This document shows, in pieces, positions 43,368 to 50,278 of a stretch of 52,844 bases of DNA. Made by a program: the position numbers and the translations under genes. The stretch is from assembly GCA_018058095.1 (NCBI GenBank), contig JAGPCO010000046.1:1-52844 (forward strand), in the 5' to 3' direction. The DNA is from Kofleriaceae bacterium. GTDB lineage: Bacteria > Myxococcota_A > Polyangia > Haliangiales > Haliangiaceae. The notes below the pieces were generated by a model. The model did no database searches and was not told the origin of the DNA. It was given only the letters and a program-made list of their open reading frames with translations. Position 1 is the stretch's first letter. Every line of letters starts with the position of its first letter.

Positions 43368-45989
43368 ATGGCCAGCTCACCTGCGACTGGCGCCACGCCG
43401 CCCGGCCTCGACCTGGGCGGGATGACCGGGCTCGACGAGGCGACGGCGCAGGCCCGGCTGGTCGCCGAGGGCACCAACGAGCTGCCCGGGCAGAGGCCAC
43501 GCACCGGCCTGGCCATCGCCCTCGAGGTGGTGCGCGAGCCGATGTTCCTGATGCTGGTCGCCGCCGGCGGCCTGTACCTGACGATGGGGGAGCCGGCCGA
43601 CGCGGCGATGCTGCTCGGCTTCGTCGTGGTGGTGATGGCCATCACCGTGGTGCAGGAGCGCCGGACCGAACGCGCGCTCGACGCCCTGCGTGACCTGTCG
43701 AGCCCGCGGGCGGCGGTGCTGCGTGATGGTGAGGCCCGGCGGATCGCCGGGCGCGAGGTGGTGCGCGGCGACCTGATGGTGCTGGCCGAGGGTGACCAGG
43801 TCGCGGCCGACGCGGTGGTCCGGCGCGCCATCGGCCTCACCGTCGACGAGTCGTTGCTGACCGGCGAGGCGGTGGCGGTGCGCAAGCGAGCCGACGCGGC
43901 GCAGGTGGCCCTCGACGCGCCCGGTGGCGACGACCTGGCGTCGGTCTACGCCGGCACGCTGGTCACCGCCGGCCAGGCCGTGGTCGAGGTGGTCGCGATC
44001 GGGGCCCGGACCCAGCTCGGCGCCATCGGCAAGGCGCTGGCCGAGGTGCGGACCGAGCTGACCCCGCTGCAGCGCGAGACCCGGCGCATGGTCCGGCTGT
44101 TCGCGACCATCGGCCTGTCGGCGTGTGCGCTGGTGGTGGTGGGGTACGGGGTGACCCGCGGCGGCAGCGCGGCGGCGTGGAAGGAGGGCGCGCTGGCCGG
44201 CATCGCCATGGCCATGGCGACGCTGCCGGAGGAGTTCCCGGTGGTGCTCACGGTGTTCCTGGCGCTGGGGGCGTGGCGCATCTCGCGGCGGCGGGTGCTG
44301 ACCCGGCGCATGCCGGCGATCGAGACGCTGGGCGCGGCCACGGTCCTGTGCGTCGACAAGACCGGGACGCTGACCGAGAACAAGATGACGCTGCGCTGGC
44401 TGGCGCCGCGCGCGGGCGGGCCGGCGCTGGCGCTGGAAGGGGCCGGCGCGGGGGGCACCGGCGACGAGCTCCCCGAGGAGGTCCACGATCTGCTCGAGTA
44501 CGCCATCCTCGCCAGCAAGCGCGACCCGTTCGACCCGATGGAGCGCGCGCTGCAGGACGCCGGCGCGCGCTGGCTGCGCGACAGCGAACACCTGCATCCG
44601 GGCTGGTCGCTGGCGCGCGAGTACCCGCTCGAGCCAGGCCTGCTCGCGGTCAGCCACGCCTGGGCCACCGGCGATGGTGACGAGGTGGTGCTGGCCAGCA
44701 AGGGCGCGCCCGAGGCCATCGCCGGGTTGTGCCGGCTCGAGCCGGCGGCGCGGGTGGCCATGCTGCGCGAGGTCGAGGACCTGGCCGGGCGCGGCGTGCG
44801 GGTGCTGGCGGTGGCACGCGGCCGGGTCGGCGCCGGGACCGCGGCGTTGCCGGCGGCGCACGAGGCGCTCGAGCTCGAGCTGGTCGGCCTGCTCGGCTTC
44901 GCCGACCCGCTGCGGGGCAACGTGCCGGCGGCCGTGGCCGAGTGCCACACCGCCGGCATCCGGGTCGTGATGATCACCGGCGACTACCCGGCCACGGCCC
45001 AGGCCATCGCCCGCCAGGCCGGGCTGCCGGCCGACATGGTCATCACCGGGCGCGAGCTCGACGAGCTGTCCGCCGCCGAGCTGGCGGCGCGCCTGCCGGG
45101 CGTCCACGTGTTCGCCCGGGTCACGCCGCTGCAGAAGCTGCGGCTGGTCGAGGCGCTGCGCGCGCGCGGTGAGGTGGTGGCCATGACGGGCGACGGCGTC
45201 AACGACGCGCCGGCGCTGCGGGCGGCCCACATCGGCATCGCCATGGGCGGGCGCGGCACCGACGTGGCGCGGGCGGCAGCGTCGATGGTCCTGCTCGACG
45301 ACGACTTCGCGTCGATCGTGGCCGCGGTCGCGCTCGGTCGTCGCATCTACGCCAACATTCGCAAGGCCATCGCCTTCATCGTCGCGGTGCACCTGCCGAT
45401 CATCGGCCTGTCGATGCTGCCGGTGCTGAGCCCAGGCTGGCCGCTGCTGCTGCTGCCGGTCCACGTCGTCTTCCTCGAGCTGGTGATCGACCCGACCTGC
45501 ACGCTCGTGTTCGAGGCCGAGGCCGGGTCGCCCGGGCTGATGCGGCAGCCGCCGCGACCGGCCGACGCGCGCCTGTTCGCCGCCCGCGCCATCCTGCCCG
45601 CGGTCGGGCAGGGCCTGGCCGTGCTGGCGGCATGTGTCGGGGTGTACCTGTGGGCCCGGGCCAGCTATGCGGTCGACGCCGCGCGCTCGTTGACCTTCAC
45701 CACCCTGGTGGTCGGGTTCCTCGGGGTGATCGTCGTCGACCGCGGCGGCGCCGACGGGGTGCGCGGCGCGCTGCGGCAGCACAACGCCGCGTTTCGCTGG
45801 GTCACGCTGGCGACGACGGTGATGCTGGCGGTGGTGCTGCTGGTGCCGGCGGTGCAGCACCTGTTCCGGTTCGCGCCGGTCCCGGTCGGCGCGCTGGCGC
45901 TGGCGGTCGGGGCGGCGGCGGTGACCGTGCTGGCGATCGCGGCGGTGGCGGCCGCGGCGCGGGCGCGACTCCGTCGGGCCACGGCCTGA
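43368..45989 (+). CDS. P2-type cation-transporting ATPase (PEEFP class)
   Basis: About 873 residues from ATG 43368, eight bases after the adaptor gene. Signatures: a TGEA dephosphorylation loop (ESLLTGEAVAV), MATLPEEFPVVLTVFLALG in helix 4, DKTGT (Asp330), KGAPEAI in the nucleotide domain and GDGVNDAPAL (608-617). The six C-terminal helices are present. PEEFP replaces the PEGLP of classic Ca2+ pumps and of the other ATPase in this window, so the two probably move different ions. TGEA instead of TGES is a conservative change at the actuator site. Specificity is unresolved. Confidence 0.9.
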   Translation: MASSPATGATPPGLDLGGMTGLDEATAQARLVAEGTNELPGQRPRTGLAIALEVVREPMFLMLVAAGGLYLTMGEPADAAMLLGFVVVVMAITVVQERRTERALDALRDLSSPRAAVLRDGEARRIAGREVVRGDLMVLAEGDQVAADAVVRRAIGLTVDESLLTGEAVAVRKRADAAQVALDAPGGDDLASVYAGTLVTAGQAVVEVVAIGARTQLGAIGKALAEVRTELTPLQRETRRMVRLFATIGLSACALVVVGYGVTRGGSAAAWKEGALAGIAMAMATLPEEFPVVLTVFLALGAWRISRRRVLTRRMPAIETLGAATVLCVDKTGTLTENKMTLRWLAPRAGGPALALEGAGAGGTGDELPEEVHDLLEYAILASKRDPFDPMERALQDAGARWLRDSEHLHPGWSLAREYPLEPGLLAVSHAWATGDGDEVVLASKGAPEAIAGLCRLEPAARVAMLREVEDLAGRGVRVLAVARGRVGAGTAALPAAHEALELELVGLLGFADPLRGNVPAAVAECHTAGIRVVMITGDYPATAQAIARQAGLPADMVITGRELDELSAAELAARLPGVHVFARVTPLQKLRLVEALRARGEVVAMTGDGVNDAPALRAAHIGIAMGGRGTDVARAAASMVLLDDDFASIVAAVALGRRIYANIRKAIAFIVAVHLPIIGLSMLPVLSPGWPLLLLPVHVVFLELVIDPTCTLVFEAEAGSPGLMRQPPRPADARLFAARAILPAVGQGLAVLAACVGVYLWARASYAVDAARSLTFTTLVVGFLGVIVVDRGGADGVRGALRQHNAAFRWVTLATTVMLAVVLLVPAVQHLFRFAPVPVGALALAVGAAAVTVLAIAAVAAAARARLRRATA

Positions 45990-46003
45990 GGTAGAACCTC
46001 GTC

Positions 46004-47146
46004 ATGGCCGAGCCGCTCAAGGCGTTCTTCGACCGCGCCCTGGTCGCCTCGCTGGCCGAGGAGCTGGCGCCGGTGCTGCCCGGGCTCGATCGGGCCGCGT
46101 TCGTGCGCGCCGGCAGCGCCGGGCTGGACCGGCTGGAGCTGACCGGCCGTGCCCGTCACCTGGCTGCGGTGCTGCGCGCGCACCTGCCGGCGCACTTCCC
46201 CGACGCCGCACGGTGCCTCGTCGCCTCGCTGCCGGCGTCGGCGCCCGGGCCGGGCGACGGCCCGGTCGGCATGGCGCCGTTCCGCTACCTGCCGCACGTG
46301 TACTTCGCGGCCGAGCACGGGCTCGACGACTTCGAGGCGGCCATGGCGCTGCAGCACGCCTTGACCCAGCGCTTCACCGCCGAGTTCAGCATTCGCGCCT
46401 ACCTCGAGCGCCACCCGGCGCAGACGCTGGCCCGGTTGCGCCGGTGGGCGCGCGACCCGAGCGTGCACGTGCGGCGGTTGGTGTCGGAGGGGGTGCGGCC
46501 GCGCCTGCCGTGGGCGCCGCGCCTGCCGGCGTTCCAGGCCGATCCGTCGCCGGTGCTCGCGCTGCTCGAGCTGCTGGTGGACGATCCGGAGCGGTACGTC
46601 CAGCGCAGCGTCGCCAACTGCCTGGGCGACGTCGGCAAGGACCATCCGGCCCGGGCGGTGGCGGTGGCGCGGCGCTGGCTCGACGAGGACCCCGGCGGGG
46701 CGGGCGACCGGCCGTGGATCGTGAGGCACGGCCTTCGCACCCTGATCAAGCGCGGCGACGCCGGCGCGCTGGCGGTGATCGGCTTCGGTGCGCGGGCGGC
46801 GGCGACGGTGAGCGCGATCGCGCTGCGCCCGGCCCGGGTCACGGTCGGCGGCGAGGTCGCCATCACCTTCACCCTCACCTCGACGGCGACACGGACCCAG
46901 CGGCTGCTGGTCGACTACGCGGTGGACTACGTCAAGGCGCGTGGCCAGGCGCAGCGCAAGGTGTTCAAGCTGCGCCAGCTCGAGCTGGCGCCGGGCGCGA
47001 GCGCGACGCTCACCACCCGGCGCTCGTTCGTCGATCGCTCGACCCGGCGGCACTACCCGGGCCGACATGTGCTGGTCGCGCTGGTCAACGGCCAGGCCTT
47101 CCCGCTCGGCGCGGTCGAAGTCCGACCCAGGAGTCCGACCCCGTAA
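46004..47146 (+). CDS. DNA alkylation repair protein, AlkC/AlkD-like HEAT-repeat family
   Basis: 380 residues from ATG 46004. Residues ~1-250 are helical HEAT-like repeats with the family stretches FRYLPHVYFAAEHGLDDFEA, PSVHVRRLVSEGVRPRLPWA, YVQRSVANCLGDVGKDHPAR and PWIVRHGLRTLIKRGDAGAL. Residues ~265-380 form a β-rich, Ig-like C-terminal domain (VTVGGEVAITFTLTST) found in AlkC-type members. AlkC glycosylases remove 3-methyladenine and related lesions by holding the damaged base against conserved acids and aromatics. The gene converges on the ada-alkB operon, so three alkylation-repair genes cluster here. Confidence 0.88.
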   Translation: MAEPLKAFFDRALVASLAEELAPVLPGLDRAAFVRAGSAGLDRLELTGRARHLAAVLRAHLPAHFPDAARCLVASLPASAPGPGDGPVGMAPFRYLPHVYFAAEHGLDDFEAAMALQHALTQRFTAEFSIRAYLERHPAQTLARLRRWARDPSVHVRRLVSEGVRPRLPWAPRLPAFQADPSPVLALLELLVDDPERYVQRSVANCLGDVGKDHPARAVAVARRWLDEDPGGAGDRPWIVRHGLRTLIKRGDAGALAVIGFGARAAATVSAIALRPARVTVGGEVAITFTLTSTATRTQRLLVDYAVDYVKARGQAQRKVFKLRQLELAPGASATLTTRRSFVDRSTRRHYPGRHVLVALVNGQAFPLGAVEVRPRSPTP

Positions 47147-47185
47147 CGACTTCGGATCGCCCCGGGGTCGGCCTTCGGCCTCGCG

Positions 47186-47226
47186 CTGTGGACAGGCGCC
47201 CGGCTTCGCTGGGCGCCTGCCCACAG
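47186..47226. repeat. Long hairpin 1 (CTGTGG family)
   Basis: CTGTGGACAGGCGCCC (47186-47201) pairs with GGGCGCCTGCCCACAG (47211-47226), 16 pairs with a single A/C mismatch, across a nine-base loop containing TTCG. This could form a very stable cruciform or RNA stem. Confidence 0.8.
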
Positions 47227-47282
47227 CGGTCCCCCCGGGGACTATGGTGGCTTCCCAACCGGATTCTTTCGAATCCGTCCCA

Positions 47283-47320
47283 GACCCAGACCCCACCCGG
47301 CGAAGCCGGGTGTCTGGGTC
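47283..47320. repeat. Composite hairpin 2 (GAA loop)
   Basis: CACCCGGC (47294-47301) and GCCGGGTG (47305-47312) form a perfect 8-base stem with a GAA loop. Outer arms GACCCAGA (47283-47290) and TCTGGGTC (47313-47320) extend it by eight pairs with a three-base bulge. Confidence 0.8.
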
Positions 47321-47371
47321 CAGGTGGAAAACACCCCCTCAGGGTGCGCATGTCCAGGCCCGGGCGGACTG

Positions 47372-47438
47372 CTGTGGGCAGGCGCTGCCCCGCTCCACGC
47401 CCGTCACCACCCCTGCCACGCCCTGCGCCTGTCCACAG
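47372..47438. repeat. Long-range inverted repeat 3 (CTGTGG family)
   Basis: CTGTGGGCAGGCGC (47372-47385) pairs with GCGCCTGTCCACAG (47425-47438), one mismatch in 14, with 39 bases between. The same motif as hairpin 1, so the region holds four arms of one sequence family. Confidence 0.75.
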
Positions 47439-47521
47439 CAGGAGGCTTCAGCCGACGCCCGGGCCGGTCCACGCCGCACACGGCCCCGCCGTCCCGAAGA
47501 TCGTCGGACCTTCGACGAAAT

Positions 47522-47548
47522 CACCCGACGAAGTCGGGTGTCTGGGTC
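47522..47548. repeat. Hairpin 4 (GAA loop), copy of hairpin 2
   Basis: CACCCGAC (47522-47529)-GAA-GTCGGGTG (47533-47540) followed by TCTGGGTC (47541-47548). Compared with hairpin 2 both arms changed together (GGC/GCC to GAC/GTC), a compensatory change that keeps pairing. The outer left arm is missing. Confidence 0.78.
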
Positions 47549-47672
47549 ATCGATGGGACGCCACCGTCAGGCGACGCCCCGCTAAGTGCTCCCGGCACCT
47601 GGCTCGCGCGCGAGGGCTGGCTCCGCGCTGGCGGGCCGATCGACCCGGCCGAGCTGCTGGACCGCCGGACTC

Positions 47673-48341
47673 CTATCCAGCGCGGCGAAAGGTGAGGTTG
47701 AGGCGGCGCGGGCCCAGGCGCGGGTGATGGCCCGGCCGAACCGGCAGCACGCCGTGGAAGCGCAGGCGGGCCGGGCCGCCCCACACCAGCACGTCGCCGT
47801 GCACCAGCGGCACCCGCACGACGGGATCGGTGCGGTCGTCGCCGCCGAGCTGGAAGGTGGCGGGCAGGCCGAGCGAGACGGAGACGATGGGCGCGGTCAG
47901 GTCGCGCTCGTTGCGGTCCTGGTGCAGGGTCATGCGGGCGCCGGGCTGGTACTCGTTGACGAGGCAGCTGTCGGGCTGGAAGCCAGCGAACCCGGCGGCG
48001 GCGGCGGCGCGTTCGGCCAGCGCCCGCAGCGCGGCCGGCATGGCGGGCCACGGCGCGCCGTGCGCAGGGTCGCGCCGGGCGTAGCGGTAGCCGGCTCGGT
48101 CGCTGACCCAGCCGAGCGCGCCGCAGCTGGTCATCGCCACCGACATGGTGTGACCACCCGGCGTCACCATGTGCTGCAGCGGGGCGGCGGCGATCACCGC
48201 GTCGACCGCGGCCAGCACCGCGGCCTCGTCGTACAGCGCCGCCTCGGCCAGCAGGCACACGCCGGCGGGCAGCGCCGGCGCCGGCGGGCGGGCAGCGGCG
48301 CCGAGGTCGAGCCCGAGCTGGCCCACGCCGGCGCCGGTCAC
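47673..48341 (-). CDS. alkB: Alpha-ketoglutarate-dependent DNA dioxygenase AlkB
   Basis: 222 residues from the GTG that overlaps the ada stop (GTGA). It oxidatively removes methyl groups from 1-methyladenine and 3-methylcytosine. It resembles E. coli AlkB throughout: the nucleotide lid MVTPGGHTMSVAMTSCGALG (residues 58-77), the iron ligands His140 and Asp142 in LHQDRNERD, APIVSVSLGLPATFQLGG, HGDVLVWGGPARLRFHG with the third ligand His196, and the 2-oxoglutarate-binding Arg213/Arg219 in RRLNLTFRRAG. Cotranscription with ada recalls the ada-alkB operon of enterobacteria, where methylated Ada activates both. Confidence 0.95.
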   Translation of the reverse strand: MTGAGVGQLGLDLGAAARPPAPALPAGVCLLAEAALYDEAAVLAAVDAVIAAAPLQHMVTPGGHTMSVAMTSCGALGWVSDRAGYRYARRDPAHGAPWPAMPAALRALAERAAAAAGFAGFQPDSCLVNEYQPGARMTLHQDRNERDLTAPIVSVSLGLPATFQLGGDDRTDPVVRVPLVHGDVLVWGGPARLRFHGVLPVRPGHHPRLGPRRLNLTFRRAG

Positions 48342-49495
48342 CGCGCGCCCTCGCGCTCGAGCAGGCGCTGCTTGCGCGCCACGCCCCAGCGGTAGCCCGA
48401 CAGCGCGCCGCCTTGCCGCACCACCCGGTGGCACGGCACGGCGACGGCGAGCGGGTTGGCGGCGCACGCCCCGGCGACGGCGCGCACCGCGTGCTCGGCG
48501 CCGATGGCGCGGGCCAGCTCGGCGTAGGTGACGGTGGTGCCGGCCGGGACCTGGCGCAGCGCCTGCCAGACCCGCTCCTGGAACGCCGTGCCGCGCAGGT
48601 CGAGCGGCAGCGGCAGGGCCGGCGTGCGCGCGGGCGCGTCGACCAGCGCCACCACCGCGGCCACCACCGCCGCGAACGCCGCGTCGGCGTCGGTGCTGGT
48701 GCTGGCGTCGACCAGCGTCGCGCGCGGGAAGCGCCGACGCAGGTCGGCCCGCAGGGCGTCGTCGTCGTCGTCGAGCAGGATGGCGCACACGCCGCGCCCG
48801 GTGGCCGCCACCAGCACCCGGCCGAGGCTACACGGCGCCACCGCGTGGGTGATCGTCTCGCCGGCGGCGCCGGCCCGGAGCGCGCGTGGACGCATGCCGA
48901 GCCGGTCGTCGGCGTCGGCGTAGAACCGGCTGCTCGAGGCGTAGCCGGCGTCGTACACGGCGGCGGTCACCGTCGGCGCCGAGGCCAGCGCGACGCGGGC
49001 GCGCTCGGCCCGGCGGCCGGCGGCCCAGGCCCGCGGCGTGATCCCCGTCGCCCGCTTGAACAGGCGGTGGGTGTGGGCCCGGCTCAGGCCGAGCGCGGCC
49101 GCGAGCTGCTCCACCGTCGGCGCCACGTCGTCGCCGCGGTCGGCGTCGAGCAGCCGGCACAGCGCCGCGGCCTGGGCCGCCTCGCGCTCGGGCCGCGGCG
49201 GCAGGTCGGGGCGACAGCGCTGGCACGGCCGGTAGCCAGCGGCCTCGGCGCCGGCGCGATCGGCGAAGAAGTCGACGTGCTCGGGGCGAGGCGTCCGCGC
49301 CGCGCAGCTGGGCCGGCAGTACACGCCGGTGGTCGAGACCGCGTACAGGAAGCGGTCGTCGGCGCCGGCGTCGCGCGCGCGCAGCGCGGCCCAGCGCGGG
49401 TCGGCCACCGTGGCGGTGGCGCGCCGAGCCCGGGCGGCGGCGGCGGGCGAGGAGCGGGACGGCGTGGGCGGCATGGCGGCGAGCGGCTGCATCAT
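48338..49495 (-). CDS. ada: Bifunctional Ada: methyl-phosphotriester sensor, AraC regulator and O6-methylguanine methyltransferase
   Basis: 385 residues from ATG 49495 (a second ATG at 49492 is equally possible; GGAGG lies just upstream at 49497-49501). Domain order matches E. coli Ada: the zinc-binding Ada domain with Cys60, Cys64, Cys91 and Cys94 (GVYCRPSCAART; GYRPCQRCRPD), an AraC-type double helix-turn-helix (LAAALGLSRAHTHRLFKRAT, VYDAGYASSSRFYADADDRL), and the C-terminal methyltransferase with the active-site PCHRV (Cys355) after GTTVTYAELARAIG. The N-terminal cysteine accepts methyl from phosphotriesters and turns the protein into an activator; the C-terminal one repairs O6-methylguanine. 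All key residues are present. alkB follows with overlapping codons. Confidence 0.95.
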   Translation of the reverse strand: MMQPLAAMPPTPSRSSPAAAARARRATATVADPRWAALRARDAGADDRFLYAVSTTGVYCRPSCAARTPRPEHVDFFADRAGAEAAGYRPCQRCRPDLPPRPEREAAQAAALCRLLDADRGDDVAPTVEQLAAALGLSRAHTHRLFKRATGITPRAWAAGRRAERARVALASAPTVTAAVYDAGYASSSRFYADADDRLGMRPRALRAGAAGETITHAVAPCSLGRVLVAATGRGVCAILLDDDDDALRADLRRRFPRATLVDASTSTDADAAFAAVVAAVVALVDAPARTPALPLPLDLRGTAFQERVWQALRQVPAGTTVTYAELARAIGAEHAVRAVAGACAANPLAVAVPCHRVVRQGGALSGYRWGVARKQRLLEREGAR

Positions 49496-49567
49496 GCCTC
49501 CGGTGGTAGCGGTCCGCGAGCGCCGCCGCCTCCCGCGGTGTGCTCGGCAATTCGATCAGGAATCGGC

Positions 49568-50278
49568 TCAGGTATCGGCGGGATCGGTCAGCCGGTACCC
49601 GACCCCGGGCTCGGTGACGATGAGGCGCGGGCGCGAGGGCTCGACCTCGATCTTCTTGCGCAGCTCGGCCAGGTGGACCCGCACGTAGTGGCTGTGGCCG
49701 GCCGCGCCCTGGCCCCACACCTCGACGAGGATCTGCCGGTGCGTCAGGACCCGGCCGGCATGGCGGAACAGGAGGTGGAGCAGCTTGAACTCGATCGGCG
49801 TGAGGTGGACCAGCTCGCCGCCGCGCCGGACCTCGTGCCGCGCCACGTCGAGCTCGAGCTCGCCCACGCGGTAGCGCGGCTCCTCCTCGGTCGCGGCGCC
49901 GGCGCGAGCGCTGGCGTGCCGGAGCGCGACCCGCATGCGCGCGAGCAGCTCGCCGACCGCGAACGGCTTGGTCAGGTAGTCGTCGGCGCCGGCGTCGAGC
50001 GCGGCCACCTTGTCGTCCTCGCGCCCGCGCGCCGACAGGACGATGATCGGGACCTCGCTCCACTCGCGGATGCGCCGGGTCAGCTCGACACCGTCGACGT
50101 CGGGCAGGCCGAGGTCGAGCAGGACGAGCGCCGGGCGCAGGCTGGTCAAGACGGCGATGGCCGGCTCGCCGCGCTCGACCTCGATCACGGCGTAGCCGTG
50201 GCCGGTCAGCGACGCGCGCAGGAAGCGCCGCATGGCCACCTCGTCCTCCACCACCAGGACCGGGATGGAAGAGGTCAT
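49568..50278 (-). CDS. kdpE: KdpE-like OmpR-family response regulator
   Basis: 236 residues from ATG 50278, which overlaps the kdpD stop (ATGA). Receiver domain: acidic pocket VVEDE, phospho-acceptor Asp55 in LVLLDLGLPDVDG, VPIIVLSARGRE and the Lys of DDYLTKPFAVGELLARM. The OmpR/PhoB winged helix follows (LTPIEFKLLHLLFRHAGRVL; WGQGAAGHSHYVRVHLAELR; the winged hairpin PGVGYRL). Close in layout to KdpE, it would activate potassium-uptake genes; none (kdpFABC) lie inside this window. 72 bases separate its stop from the ada start. Confidence 0.9.
   Translation of the reverse strand: MTSSIPVLVVEDEVAMRRFLRASLTGHGYAVIEVERGEPAIAVLTSLRPALVLLDLGLPDVDGVELTRRIREWSEVPIIVLSARGREDDKVAALDAGADDYLTKPFAVGELLARMRVALRHASARAGAATEEEPRYRVGELELDVARHEVRRGGELVHLTPIEFKLLHLLFRHAGRVLTHRQILVEVWGQGAAGHSHYVRVHLAELRKKIEVEPSRPRLIVTEPGVGYRLTDPADT

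Larger units (their letters stand above)
47147..47672. other. Hairpin-rich non-coding region between alkylation-repair genes
   Basis: 526 bases between the stops of two convergent genes, with no credible reading frame. It contains four strong inverted repeats of two related types, listed separately: a CTGTGG(A/G)CAGGCGC family and a CACCCG(G/A)C-GAA hairpin family followed by TCTGGGTC. The long convergent position suggests transcription termination, but no T-tract follows the hairpins; a mobile palindromic repeat or a structured RNA is equally possible. Confidence 0.6.

Noticed and set aside
47186..47226. Rho-independent terminator
   Set aside because: The stem is strong, but no T-tract follows on either strand and similar palindromes recur nearby, so I list it as a repeat.
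47147..47672. CRISPR array
   Set aside because: The repeats are palindromic, of two types, irregularly spaced and too few; no regular spacers and no cas genes.
46213..47727. 504-codon frame overlapping the AlkC-like gene and the hairpin region
   Set aside because: An Arg/Gly-rich shadow frame; it crosses the palindromes and lacks any domain.
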